Positions 44,770 to 56,773 of a DNA stretch of 64,000 nucleotides are shown piece after piece. The stretch's first letter is position 1. Each line of letters starts with the position of its first letter. The position numbers and the translations under genes were made by a program. The notes under the pieces are model-generated. The model did not search any database, was not told the DNA's origin, and worked only from the letters and a program-made list of their open reading frames with translations. This stretch comes from Chrysoporthe austroafricana (taxonomy: Eukaryota; Ascomycota; Sordariomycetes; Diaporthales; Cryphonectriaceae): assembly GCA_001051155.2 (NCBI GenBank), contig JYIP02000007.1, forward strand, positions 684,342 to 748,341. Reading direction: 5' to 3'.

Positions 44770-45272
44770 CTAGTTTTCCCTCCACCGATGGCCGCAGGTC
44801 ATACACTACACGCGAAGAAAAAGAACAAAAAAGTCAGCTTCGGCCGAGGGAGGGGGGGGGCGGGCACACCGGATGGGGCTACAAACGCACCTTGAAGAAG
44901 CTCGTCATGGGCTCGTCGGCGCTGCGGATCTGCACCTGGAAGAAGGCGGCCTCGCCGCCGTCGCAGCCCTCGGCGGGGCACTGGACCTTGCCCTTCTGCG
45001 CGTTGTCCCAGGCGCCGGGCCCGCCGAAGACGTCCTCCCTCTCCTTGCGGTGGAACACGCGGCGCGAGTACAGCGGCTCGGTGATGGCGTACTCGTACGG
45101 GCAGGTGCGGCACTCGAGGCGGTTGAGGCCGTTGTCCATGGCGGACACGGTCAGGATGTTGGCGCAGTGGGGGCAGACTGGACGAACGGAGGGCAGGGCG
45201 TTGGTTATTTTTTTCGATCTGGACGCGCCGGGGGTGGGGGGAAGGGGAGGAGGGAGACTCACAGAGCAGCAT
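44770..45272 (-). CDS. RPC11: RNA polymerase III subunit RPC11 (C11, RPC10/POLR3K)
   Basis: TFIIS-like subunit of RNA polymerase III needed for RNA 3' cleavage and termination. Exons 45272-45263, 45177-44891 and 44805-44770 give 110 residues (human protein 108). The first exon encodes only MLL plus one base; joined to exon 2 it reads MLLFCPHCAN, the conserved start. The third exon supplies the last half of the C-terminal zinc ribbon, CMTCGHRWREN. The N-terminal ribbon is CPHC..CRTC with the following PYEY; the C-terminal ribbon is C..C (QCPAEGC) with the catalytic loop RSADEPMT and then C-x2-C. Introns are 85 nt (GTGAGT..CAG) and 85 nt (GTGCGT..TAG, branch GCTGAC). RPB9 was considered, but the MLLFC start and the RSADEPMT-to-HRWR spacing fit RPC11. 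Confidence 0.94.
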
Positions 45273-46065
45273 CTTTTTTTGTTTGCTAGACGTTACAACT
45301 AAATTCACACAGAGGTGCGGGGCTTGTCCTGTCGGCGTCGTTTCTCCAGCGAGCTGTGCTGTGCCTTTCACCGTGGTCGCATCGTCGAGGGCTGATCGTC
45401 ACATGGGAGAGAGAGAGAGTTTTGGGGCTGCTGAAAATCAGGCCTGCACTCCCCAGTTTACTGGGCGCCCGCACCGCCAGCCCACAGGCGGTTCTAGGTG
45501 GCACCGGCAGGCAGATAGACATGGCAGCAAGGCGCTAAACAGCCCGCCCTGACCCCGCGGTGGGCCATGTGGTGAGCAGGGGTCGTGGTGGCGGGCGCGG
45601 TGGGGCCTTGGGCCTGCTCACTGTTCACCGCGCTGCCAGTGCCACTGCCACCTCCTGGGCCCAGCGCTCCGTCTGGTCTCTGCTCTGGTGTGGTCTGGTG
45701 TGGTCTGGTCGGTTTGACTTACCTGGCACCTTGGCTGTTTAGACCTATATCTTAATGCCGCGCGGCTACCTACACGCACGATCTGTCTTGACGACCTCCC
45801 AAGCGACCTGACGACCCTATCTTCTCACTCCCTCTCTCTGCTGACCCACCAGAGGATCTCGACTAGGCCCAGAAGACTCTTCTCTGCCTGTACCTCAGCT
45901 CTCGGCCACTGCGGAGGCGACAGGCGCCAGACAACCAGAGGTGCATACAGGCCTCGCTCGCCCGCGCCCAAACCTCCAACCCCCTCCCCCCTCTATACCG
46001 CCGTTGGAGCCCAACACCAGGCTCGCCCCTCGCAGGCCCCCCTCCGCCCAAAGGCCTCCACCACC
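45273..46065. promoter_or_regulatory. Divergent promoter region: RPC11 / ankyrin gene
   Basis: About 790 bp. TGGTC/TGTGG repeats near 45680-45715; the 200 bases before 46066 are C/T- and C/A-rich like a leader. No gene seen. Confidence 0.55.
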
Positions 46066-46880
46066 ATGTCTCACGAAGAGGAACACGAGGTACGGGCGGT
46101 CCCCCCGGCGCGGGTCTAGGCGGTACAGGAGAGAGAGCTCGAGCTGACCCGGGACAGGGCGCCTCCGTGGGCGAGATCCTCATCGAGGCCTGCCGGCGCG
46201 ACAATGTCGACCTGATGAGGGAGACGCTCGAGGGCAAGAGCGAGGCGGAGATAGCGGACCTGCTGAACAACACGACGACGGTGATGGGGAACCATCTATA
46301 CCACGAGGCCGCCGCTAGAGGCAACTGTACGTCCCCCGTCTTCTTCTCCTCCCCCTCCTCCTCCCCCCTCCCTCCCGCCTGCGGCACCCCAAGGGTCCGG
46401 CGCTGACATCCCCCCCCACCGGCAGACGACATCATCGACTACCTCCTCGACCAGGAGAACTTCGAGTGCGACCCCGTCAACCGCGTGGAGGGCGACACGC
46501 CGCTGCACTCGGCCGTGCGCTGGATCAACGGCGAGCCCGAGGCCCAGCGCGAGTTCGGCAACGCCCTCGTCGACATGATGCTCGAGGCCGGCTCGAACCC
46601 GCGCGCCCGCAACAAGGGCGGCCTGACCGCCTTCCAGCTCGCCGACCCGCGCAACGCCGGCCTGCGCGACCTGATACAGAAGCACGAGTACGCCTCCCTC
46701 AACCGGGGGGACTTCGTCACCGCGGACGGCAGCGGTGGCGGCGGCGGGGCGCCGCTCGGCAGGGCCGACGCCATCCTCGACGTGGAGAGCGACGACGACG
46801 CCGAGTTCAGCGGGAGCGACGACGAGGAGCGGGCCGAGTGGGAGCGGAGGCGGAAGGAGAAGGCGGCCAAGAAGGGCTGA
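46066..46880 (+). CDS. Small ankyrin-repeat protein
   Basis: Exons 46066-46089, 46158-46326 and 46426-46880 give 215 residues; introns are 68 and 99 nt (GTACGG..CAG and GTACGT..CAG, each with a CTGAC branch). After an acidic start (MSHEEEHEG) come a helical cap (VGEILIEACRRDNVDLMRETL) and two to three ankyrin repeats: NHLYHEAAARGNYDDIIDYLL, then GDTPLHSAVRWI..ALVDMMLEAGSNP, then ARNKGGLTAFQLADP. The C-terminal 60 residues contain a Gly run, an acidic stretch (DDDAEFSGSDDEE) and a Lys/Arg-rich end. Size, ankyrin number and acidic tail recall yeast Yar1, the chaperone of ribosomal protein Rps3, but I see no diagnostic residues and offer this only as a possibility. Confidence 0.85.
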
Positions 46881-47650
46881 GGGGAGGGATGGATGATGGC
46901 GGCGAAGGCCCCTCTCCCCCAGCCCGCCGGCGTTTGAGGGGAGGGGAGAAGGGAGCGTTCCCTGTGTGAGACGCAGGCGTGCATATTCCGCTGGGAGGGA
47001 CATCTAGAGCGAGTTGGTCAAAGAAGGCGCGGCATACTAGACGGTGCTCATGATTTGATTTCAGATGGGAGTCTCACCACCACCTAGGCGCCCGTGCAGA
47101 TCATTGCATATTTTTTGAATCTTCGCAGCCGATATGCGCCCCTCCTTACCGTGTCTGCTGTTCTGTGCTGTGGTGGGGTGAGTGTTGCTTCTGCGCGTCC
47201 GTGCCACGATTTCCCCACGGGTCCAAGCCCGCTCGAGCCCGTGGCTCTGAGGGCAAGACGGGGTTCCAAGAGCGGGCGACGTTCACCACGGTGCTTCGGA
47301 GCGTACGAGATGAGTGCCGTGTTGTAGTAGGCTATTGATCTAGATTCTGCTTTCAAACAAGGACCTGCGGGTCCCGGGTATATCTAAGAAACGAACACGC
47401 TATGCAGGGAGCGCTCTAGTCTTTGGACGACAACACCAGGCCGGCCCGGCGTTGAGCATCAGACGTCCACCACCCAAATAGATAGACCCATCCCAATGCG
47501 CCTCTCGAGGGTCCAGAAATTCAGAGAGAAGTGTAGATCAGATCGCAGACACCCCAGATGCCGTCCCAAAAGCGCCGAGAATCATTAATCCACGTCCCGC
47601 TCATGCCTCGTTCACACGTCTCTCTCGCTGGCCGCACCGCGGGACCAACC
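46881..47650. other. Tail-to-tail gap, ankyrin gene to thaumatin-like gene
   Basis: 770 bases of two 3' flanks; no feature recognised. Confidence 0.55.
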
Positions 47651-48784
47651 TCACCACAGGGAGCCCATCACCGCCAGTGACACCGCCAGCGCGGCGACGA
47701 GCACCTTGCCCGCGCCCGGGCGGCTCCGGCCCGCGGCGCCGTGCGTGTCGATGTAGGTGACGTTGCTCGCGGCGCTGAGGATGTCGGCGCTCATGACGCC
47801 GGTGGCGGCCCACTCGCTGACGAGGGTGCCGAACGTGGCGAGGATGTCGGTGCTCCGGCCGGCGGGGCAGAAGGTGACGCGCCACCCCCCGCCGGCGGGG
47901 ATGACGAAGGTCGAGTCGCCGTCGTCGTAGGGGTAGCTGTAGGCGTCCGGGCAGACGGCCTTGGCCTGGCGGCTGTACTCGCTGCGCGGGCAGCGGGTGG
48001 CCGAGTCGTACCACCCCGTGCAGCAGTCGCGCGCGGCGCCCGTCTTCTGGCACGCCGACAGGCACGGGTCGAAGACGGGGCGCGCGATGCCGTCGTCCGG
48101 GTACGGGTAGACGCCGGCGCCGGGCTTGGCGGGCGTCGGCGTCTGCAGCGACCACGGGCACCAGTGGCCGACGTGCGCGTCCGTCTGCGCCTGCTCGTAC
48201 GGCATCGGGTACGTGCCGTTGGTGTAGGCGGTGCCCGTGCGGTTGGGCGCCGCCAGGTAGCCCTTGGTGGCGATGCACGCCGGCGAGACGAGGTTCGGCG
48301 GCGGCGCCATGCCGTTGCCCGTCGGGTCCGCGATGTACTCGAGCCCCAGCGGGATGTTGTACCCGTCGACGAGCGAGATGTCGATGAAGTTCTGCGCGTC
48401 CGACACGCCACCGGCCAGCGTGAACTCTGCCAGCGTCGCCGGGGGGGATCCCTAGGTTTATATGTCAGAGCTCACCTCCTCTCGTCTCATCTCATCTCAG
48501 CTGCGCGAGCAGCAACTCACCGATAGCACCGTGCAGTTCAGCTGGCCCTGACAGGCCCCCGTCTGGCAGCCCAGCAGCCCGTCGCCCGACGACGTGCAGT
48601 TCGTCCTCGCCCAGACCCGCCCGGCCCAGTCCGACGCCACCTCCAGCGACCGGTTGGCCCCGGCCACGAGCTCAAAGCCGCCCGTGCCCGGCCCGGCCCC
48701 GCTGGCCGTATATATCGCCGGCCATAACGTGTCCGGACACTGGTTGTATATCTGGAGCGGCACCTTGCCGTTCCACAACGACAT
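47651..48784 (-). CDS. Thaumatin-like protein with C-terminal hydrophobic tail
   Basis: Cysteine-rich beta-sandwich family; some members bind or cleave beta-1,3-glucan. Exons 48784-48521 and 48451-47651 give 354 residues; the 69-nt intron is phase 0 (GTGAGT..TAG). The opening is VPLQIYNQCPDTLWPAIYTASG, then FELVAGANRSLEVASDWAGRVWARTNC, both typical of thaumatin-like proteins. Later come PACIA, DPCLSACQ, RDCCTGWYDSATRCPRSEYSRQAKAVCPDAYSYPYDD and FVIPAGGGWRVTFCP, the family's C-terminal signature. I count 14 cysteines. The C-terminus ends in a ~17-residue hydrophobic segment after GRSRPGAGK, suggesting a GPI or membrane anchor. The only in-frame ATG gives MSLWNGK, so no signal peptide is visible. 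Either a 5' exon has been missed or the start is unusual. Confidence 0.83.
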
Positions 48785-48836
48785 CGTTGCGGTGGTGGGA
48801 CAGGCGCCTGTGTTGCGCCTATCGACAGTGAGGGCT

Positions 48837-48837
<1 letters not shown>

Positions 48838-48873
<36 letters not shown>
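48838..48873. repeat. (GT)n dinucleotide repeat
   Basis: Around 18 GT units in the 5' flank of the thaumatin-like gene. Confidence 0.95.
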
Positions 48874-48877
<4 letters not shown>

Positions 48878-50472
48878 ACGCAGGAATAAGCGCGGGGGAC
48901 GATATAAGAGGTTGGGATAGTCGATCTACAGCAAGACCTCGGGTGAGAATAAAGATCAGAGCAGAGGGCGGTCCAGCAGGCAAAGAATGGTGGGTGTGAT
49001 GCCGTGTCTGGTGATTGGGAGATGAGTGTGTCCGTCTTGCGCAGTCTTTAAAGCAGCCAAACACTTCTGAGGATCGCCATGCCGCCCTGCGTTGATATGG
49101 CTCTCGCCTGCCATTTAAAAGCGCCCTTGGGCGTCCCCCGTCCCATCGTCAAGACAACCGGGCGTTCGCAGCAGGCAGGCTGGCAGGGCCAGCAGGGCTG
49201 GGGTGTCTGCCATGGTTTCGTTTCAACCGGCGCCAGCGCCTCGCTCCGACTGGTCCAGCTCACCGTCGGGGCCAGGGCTCCTCCAGGGCGCGGGCAGAGG
49301 GCTATGACGCACGAACGATTGGGCTTCCCGGATTCCCAGGCGCGCCCAGGCCCGGCGGGCGAGAGGGCGCCAGGGGGGCCTGATTGGGACGGCGGCGGCG
49401 AGGTGTGGTTTCAGCGGGCTGAGCTCGCGGCGGCCGGGAGGCCTGCAGGGGCCGGGCTGCTGCAGGCCGCGAGAGGAGAGACAGACAGAGAGAGAGAAAG
49501 AGCCGCCGATCAAGCGCCAAGGTCCAGAGAGGCACACACCACGGTGGCACGAGAGGCGAGGCTCCACACCCCCGGCGAGGACCCTTGGGAATCTGGGCGG
49601 TGATGTCACAGGGTCCCTTCGTCCAAGAGGCGTCTGCTTGGCCGGCCGAGGCAGGACCTCCCTTCTCAGGCCTCAGGACCGCGCGGGCATACGGGCCTTG
49701 AGAGGTAGTGTGCCTCCAGATACCTACCCACGCCCTCGTCTATCCTCCTCGTTTGAAGCGAGGCGGTACCCTGGAGGAGACCGCGATCGAGACCAGAGTG
49801 GAGTTGAGAACGACGTGGCCGTCAGAGACCATCGTCGGGTCGAAAGGCATATTCGAAGGTGGCGGGTAGCCAGGGATGGGCACGAAGAGTCACTCCACAG
49901 TGGCCACTCAGGGAGGCCAGAAGGGGTTTTGGGTATCATTCTTATCCAGAGGCTTTGGTGTGCTCACATAGCGGAGTAAGTGTGCCCACAAGCGATACTA
50001 TTCATGAATCCCGGCGGCTAAGCTATTTCGGAACCTAGTCATTACTGTACACTCGCTTCACCACTTGAGCGGAGCCTCGAACGCCCTACTAACGCGGGGA
50101 CAAGAGCGCAACCAGGAGCGAGTTCAAATAAACACAAGTGTTATCGGGTATGCAAGGGATCCGGTTTTCAACCGCCCCCCCCCCAGAGCCCATCGTTCAC
50201 ATCCGCTGCCATCATCTTAGTCTAGTTCGCCACACTAAGCGAGTAAATAGGTCACGATCCCGCACCACCCTCGACCCTTTCTCCCGCCGTCCCAGCGGTG
50301 CCTCCGTCGCGCCGGAGAGGAGCCTGGGCTGGCTCCCTCGGTTTCCCCCACCACTGATATTTATGCCCACCGTCCTGAACTGCTGAGGAACGTATAGAAC
50401 AACCCGTCCGACGCCCGTACTGATGACCAGCAGGAACGGGGTGTACTCCCCTAGACTGATGGCGACCACTTA

Positions 50473-50912
50473 TCACATCTGATCCGGGGTGATCACGACG
50501 ATCATGGACGTCGTAGGTGCTTGAAAATCCGTTAGCACTCGCCAGCCTTGCGTCCGGGGCAGAGGCCACAGTGCTCAAGCTGAAAGAAAAAAAAAGATAG
50601 ACTTACTCGCTTTCTGATGCTCCTGCTGGAGATCCCGGGCGTGCTCGATCCGATCAGCCGGGTCGACGACCAAGACCGCCGTACGCTCATCCCAGGCCCT
50701 GTCCTGGATGTCACTCCAGGTGGCTCTGGCGCCGGAGAGATGAGACTCGCCGATATCAACGGACGAAGTCTGCCGTGATATAGACCTTCGACCTACGATT
50801 GCTTCCTAGGCAACTGGTACAAGGTAAGATCCACACAAAGATGAATAGATACGAAGGAGGTTCTAAGGAGCCGAAGTTTCAAAACCATGCCTTGGCAGCC
50901 CATTAGCGTCAT
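50473..50912 (-). other. Coding-like patch, possible small gene or gene remnant
   Basis: On the minus strand, 50805-50607 reads open for 66 codons with mostly G/C third positions in its second half (for example ARATWSDIQDRAWDERTAVL, then VVDPADRIEHARDLQQEHQ). It is bounded by an acceptor-like CCTAG and a perfect donor GTAAGT. A short upstream piece with ATG at 50912 and a downstream piece 50573-50473 ending in TGA can be joined in frame. The implied introns (47 and 33 nt) are too short to be convincing, and no family is recognised. It could be a decayed gene. Confidence 0.22.
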
Positions 50913-52901
50913 GTGAGTTCGGTTCCTTCATGCCTAAGGGGTATAGAATGTTTCACGCCGAGATACTATCTACACTTTTGCCTTTTCTAAAGCATTGTGG
51001 ACTATTCGTGTGCAGTCATCTCATGCCTCATGTGAGATAACTAACCTCATTGACACAACCACAGCACGCGCCTCAACTCAGGCAGCTACTCCGAGAGCAG
51101 AAAACTACTGTACGTGTCTACCAATGTTGGGGTCTCTCACAGTCTGAAAAGTCACGGAAGACACACCTCGAAGTCATCTGCCTATGGAGGATCAGTATTG
51201 AGGCAGGAAACACTAGCCAGATCTTGGTCGCCTCGCCCTCCCTTCAGCTAATACGGAGTTTAGTCTTCTGTCAGGTCATTCATCCGTCTGGATCTCCGGC
51301 TGTTTCCTTGCACGCTCATCTCCAATCTACTTTTCCTATTCTCTTATCCAGTATAGACAATTCATGGCAGACAGATAGTCGCGTAGATGAAATTCAGTTC
51401 TGCAGAGGCGTTTGGAAAGGATGAAAGGTGACCCAACAGCAATTCATGTTCAAGGCCATTCTCTAGAACTTGCCTATATCGGACCTATATCTGCGGACGT
51501 CTGTTCTCACACTCATCTCCTCGAGTAAGTCGACAAGGTGCTTTCCTTGTCTAGGGATTTTTGACTAAGGAGGGGCAAGTGAGGTACCGCAATGCTTGTT
51601 TGTCCTAAAGTATAGATGTATTATTATCATCCCAGTCTTATTGTGATCTATTGAGCCTATTGTCTCTCCATGGTGTCATCTTCTTTCTGGAAAATGATTA
51701 CACCAGCTTACATGGGATGTAAGGAAGAGGGAGGACACTGAACAGCCTTTTCCTCAGTGGGGCGCCCATGCTTTAGGATCTCACCAAGAGCTCGACTCAG
51801 CGGTGGAGGATCCCACCGACAATCCCGCCACAGTCGCATAAACTCGACTTGAACACGAAACAACCTCGAAGCAGGACGTAGAAGACGTAGGCACCTGGTC
51901 TCCTGTCTACCTTGACCCGGCGAAGTCTAGCTAAGCTTTTACGGTTTGTATAGTAATCTAGCCCAATTTTAAAGGCTTATAGTAATGTCTCTTTCAAGTC
52001 AACAGGCGACAGCGCCGGACGGAAGCCCCTGTTGCAGGATGCTGTAAAGGAGCATGATCCCGCCTTCACTGCCAGAGGGCCGTTGTGTCACTCTCACACA
52101 AGCTATGGCCGACGTGATATATTTCTAACGATTCCTGTTCCTGTGGACCGGTCTGTCGGACTCAGGCAGCAGTAAAGAGAATCCTTCCCCCCCTCAAACC
52201 ACGAACAGAAAAGCACCCGGGTGGTTCTGAAAAGGCTTTAAGCCAACGAATCCCGAGAGAAGAAGAAGCAGTTGAGAAGAGGCGGTCGATGGTGGTGGGA
52301 ATGTTGTACTAATTCTTTAGTTATCATTGACGGGTAAATGGGGGTTGTGACAAGAGACCAAAATTCACTGCTGGTTGCCCCCCCCCCCCAACAACTAATA
52401 TCCTGAAACTAAACTGGACTTCGTCTACTTTGTGCGCGCACAGCTTGATCCCTTCCTCACCCGTCACTGGTCAAAGCGAGGCTTCTCAGACATGTAAATG
52501 CATTTGGACTACTCGGGGGGCCAGTCAATCTCTCCCTCGCTTCGCTTCGCGCTTTGGCTCAATACAAGGCCCAACCTCTTCCTCTACCGTCGTCTCTCCT
52601 CTTTTCATGAACATAACTGTACTATGGTAGTAATGATGGTTCGTCATCATGGTTTGCGGTCATGGTATCAGCTGCAGCCCCTCCCTGCTGGTAGGGGCGA
52701 CGAAGAAATAACGACATAAACCAAAGAACAATATCTTTATCGGGTGCAGAAAAGGGGGGGAAATCCCCGACTTCCAGCAAATTGTGCATCCAGTATCGCT
52801 TCTCGCTTCAGCCCTGTCTTCGCATGCATCAATCGGCCGTCGTAAAAGAGCCCACCCCCAAGTCCATCGCTTCCCTGCCCTCCTCCTCTGCAGCTCGCTA
52901 A

Positions 52902-55356
52902 TCACCTGAATCGTGCCCGGCAGCGACCCATAACCTCGCCCTGGCACACCAGCTCGGCGCTGAACTCGGACCCGTCAAGCGTGAGGTAAATATCGAAGTA
53001 CACGCGGTAGAACGTGCCCTGGGGCGTGTCCATGCGCTCGAAGTCCTTTTCGAGGTTCTTGCGCGAGAGGTCGGATGTGAGCGTGACCACCTCCTTGATG
53101 CCTGTGGGGTTGATCTCGTCAGCTCTGTGAGTTCCTTCGGCTTATGAAGCAGGGTGGACTTACGGGGATCCTTAGTATACTCCGGGCACACGTCATCGTC
53201 GCAAGCAAACAGGATGTCCTCATACATAAGCGTCGCCCCCGGCGCCACCTGCCGGAAGAAGGATACCTTGACGGGCTCGCCGATCTTGACCTTCTGGCCC
53301 TTCTGCACGAAGATCTGACGCGTGAACTTGCACCGGTCCTTCCCGTCGAGCGAGGGCACGCGGTAGGCCTCGGGGTGGTAGCCCTCCTTGAAGGGCTGCA
53401 GTGTCGCCATGAGGTAATGCCGCCGCGCCACACGGTGCGTGATGACCCGCTCAGTAATACCAGCTGTGACTGCGCCCTTGACGATGGCCGCCACCGAGTC
53501 CATGGGCCGCACCACCTTGGCTTGGAATTGTGGTGGCACGTGCAGCTTGATCTGCTGGAAGAGATACTCGGAGGCACCGAAACCACCGACGACGAGGATG
53601 TTCTGCAGTGTCCGGTTCTGTGCCTGGATGGCGATGATCTGATTGCGCACGAGCTCGAGGATCCTGTTCACCACGGGCTCGAAGCACTGGAGGATCTCCT
53701 CGTTTGTGAAAGTCATGTAGCCCTCCTCAATGCCAGCCTCTGGGAACTCGGCCTCGATGCCGACATCGACAGCCCACTTCTGACCGTTGTTACGGAAGTC
53801 GGCCTTGATCCGGTTCTCGAAGTCCATTATACATTTCGCGTAAACACGGCCGGCCGTCTTGGATCCGTCGGGCAGCTTCATCTTGCGGATCTTGGTCCGG
53901 AGGATGTTGCTGAAGTTCCTATTCAACGCGGTCGAACCGCACGAGTCTCCGGATCCAGCCGTGCATTCAGCCACCGTGAAGGGGTTCTCGTCCTCGACCT
54001 CGTATGCGATCAGATCAACGGTACCACCACCGCAGTCCACGATAAGCAGAGCATCATGGACCTTCAGGTTGAGCAGACCGGTCTTGGCGCAGAAGAGTGC
54101 TGCCGCCTCAGGCTCGGATACAAGTGTCAGGCGGTTGTCGTTCTCGTCGCGTAGGAAACCGGCCTGGATGGCAGCTGCTCTGGTGGCTGCTTTGCCGGCA
54201 TCGTTCCAGATAGCAGGCACCGTCAGGTAGTATCGGATATTCCGCTCTTCTCTGTTGAACACCTCGCCGAGAGTCTTCTGAAGCGCCGCGCGCATAGCCT
54301 GACGGAGCTTGAACAGGTAATCGGCGGCGACATCGATCTCAGACTTGCCCGGTGGCAGAGGGGGCAGGTTGATGGGGTCGATGTACGTATTCCCCGAGAG
54401 CATGAGCTGAAGCTTGAACCATTCCACCTTCTGCACTCCCGGCTTCGGATACCCAGTCGGGGCGAGGGCATCGGCGATATCGGGGCCCCATCCGACGACT
54501 TTTTGGTACTGATCGTAGTAGAGCACGGTAGGAATCTGTGAGGGGGGCGTCAGCCAACGGCCTGGGGCCTTCGACAGCTGCATACACAGCCGTGTGGCAC
54601 AGGAGCGGATCCTCCCACCTTCTGCTTCGTGTATGACCCGGCGCCCGGCCATTCCGTGATGATATCCTCCTTGGCCTCGTTATTTGTCGCGAAGGCGAAT
54701 GCAACACCGGAGAAAGTTGTGCCCTAAATATTTCGATTAGCACGACAAGCCCCCGCGTCGCAGACTTTCTGTCACGTGTCGGATGGTTGCTCACAAAATC
54801 GATCCCAACAATCAGTTGCGCCTTACTCCTACTATTCCCCTCCACCTCGGCAGCAGGTCTTGCGTATGTCCCGGTCGGTAGGCTCTGGCCTGGCGGAGGA
54901 CCACCATACCCTCCCTGACCGGTGTAGCCCGGAGGGCCTCCGGCAACTGGCGGACCGCCTTGCATTGGGGGAATCTGAGGGGGATAACCAGCGACAGGAG
55001 CTCCGGTATTGATTGGTGGGGGGCCGCCAACCATCTGCGACGGGGGTGTACGGGCTTGACCTATAACGCGCAGGCGATGTGTGTCAGTTGAGAGGCCTGT
55101 CTGAGACTTGAGACTGCTCTGAGGCAGGACGGGAGAGTCCAGGGACGTCAGGAAGGTTTATAGGAGAAACCCCGGAAGGCGGGAGGGAGGGGTGAGGTTC
55201 AGGTCCAGAGCCCAGGGCTCGGGGCGAAAAGAGGGGCGTGACCCACCAGGATAACCAGCAGTGTAGCTCGGTGGGCGCTGGCCCTGGCCAGGATGGTTCA
55301 TCTGGGGCAGCGACTGTTGCGAGGAGTTCGAGGCGACCGAGAGGGCCTGGCCTACC

Positions 55357-55387
<31 letters not shown>

Positions 55388-55553
55388 GCTGTCCGATTGG
55401 GGCAACAGAGATGGAGGGCTGGGATGCGGAGCCCAGCGGCGGCGGAGGGGTCCTGCTCTGGGTATTGGCGAGATCCGGCGACTGGATGCTCGCGCTCGAA
55501 TTGCGTTTCGCAAGGCCCAACTTGTTCTTGAAGCGAGCGTTGAAGGAGCTCAT
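52902..55553 (-). CDS. Hsp70-like ATPase with Q/P/G-rich N-terminal extension (HSPA12-like)
   Basis: Actin-fold ATPase related to Hsp70. Exons 55553-55247, 55060-54795, 54723-54619, 54535-53164 and 53101-52902 give 749 residues; the introns (186, 71, 83 and 62 nt) all restore frame, and the second splits the phosphate-1 motif. The first ~187 residues are low-complexity: a basic start (FNARFKNKLGLAKR), Pro/Ser stretches, a run of eight Gln at 57-64, then Pro/Gly/Tyr-rich sequence. The ATPase follows: GIDFGTTFSG (188-197), the phosphate-2 motif LLIVDCGGGTVDL and the adenosine motif NILVVGGFGASEYL. RRHYLMATLQPF and a shortened beta-domain end the protein with no EEVD tail, ER signal or lid. Architecture is closer to HSPA12-type proteins than to canonical chaperones; client binding is unproven. 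Confidence 0.9.
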
Positions 55554-56729
55554 AAGTAAGTAGGCCTAAGGCCGGAGGGGAAGATGGTTTTGTATAAAAG
55601 AAAGAGGGAGAAAAGATACAAGAGGACTTTGGAGGGGGGAGCAGGACAGAAGGTGGCCAGACTTCAGCCCAAGACGGGGGAGGGGACCCGGAGGACGCAG
55701 GACGCAGGACGCAGAGGGGCAGGTTGGTCGAATGTGGATGCGTGCCCGTCCTGTATGTATGTGTCGGCGGGTGTGTGTAGGATGGGTGTCAGAAATTAGG
55801 TTAATCAGGGTCTCCTGCACACTGCGACTGTTCCGTTGGCCAGGCTGAAGTCTGCTCTGCTCTGCGCTGCTTTCTCTCACACAGTCCGTCCGTGCTGGGT
55901 CCTCGGCTGAGGTGGGTCAGGTCAGGCTGGCTAGCTGACTGACCTGACGGGCTGCCGTGCCGGGTGTAGGACAGGAAGATGCGACAGAACTGCAGGCTGC
56001 AGCAGAGTGCCAGTGACGATGACAAGGCCGCCGTACAGTAAGGTCGGGGAGCAGTTCGGTTCCGTCTCCGTCGCCGGCCCCGTTGCTGCGCATAGGAAAG
56101 TCCTCGACGGGGTGAGTGAGGGTCTCGACAGGCCTCGTGCTGCTGCTGTCCGTGGCTTGAGTGGTGGGCGCCTAAGCTTTCTGAGGGGCGAGTGCGGGAC
56201 GGACAGGGACAAGGACCTCTGGCGGCGAGGTGTAATCCGTACTAGGCGCGGCAGCGGCACAACGGCCAGGTCGGGTCAGGTCGAGGTCCAGCAGGGAAAC
56301 GAACGTCGAGCGTCGGGCAGCGAGTCCTGTGGTTGTCCTAGTGGCGGGTAGCAGGACAATCAGGCTGTCAGTCAGGCTGGTGGAGGATTAGAAATTCATC
56401 ACCCAGCTCATCCTCTTCTCACTGCTGTGCTGCTGCGGTGTGGAGTCGGATGCAAAATAGTGCCAGCCGCGGTGAAGGGAGGACGTGGTGGGAGGCGAAG
56501 TGGAGCAGAGACGGGTGCGTTGTAGTGCAGCCTGCGCGTGGGTGGCCTGGGTGGCCTGCCTGGGAGGGTTCGTCTAGGACTTGTCTGGGTGGCAGCCAAT
56601 CCGCAGCCAACGCTGGAGCGGTACAGCTGAGCCTCGAGTCCTACACCACCACCGGCCAACTGCAGCGCATCGCTCCCGGTCCCTGCGATTTCACAGCCCC
56701 AGCTCGACAGGCCGTCGAGATGTCCTCCC

Positions 56730-56773
56730 GCCATCGCCATCGCCATCGCCATCGCCATCGCTATCGCCATCGC
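56730..56773. repeat. Hexamer repeat (CCATCG)n
   Basis: About seven CCATCG units, one with a C-to-T change. Confidence 0.9.

Larger units (their letters stand above)
48785..52901. other. 4.1-kb gene-poor region upstream of the thaumatin-like gene
   Basis: Bounded by the thaumatin-like start (minus strand) and the 3' end of the Hsp70-like gene. Contains a GT repeat (48838-48873), a GC-rich part to about 49700, a coding-like patch (about 50470-50910) and an AT-richer stretch with no long frames (about 50900-52700). No transposon ends or transposase motifs seen. Confidence 0.5.

Noticed and set aside
51050..51424. 124-codon plus-strand frame in the AT-richer gap
   Set aside because: No ATG start, no domain, no codon bias.
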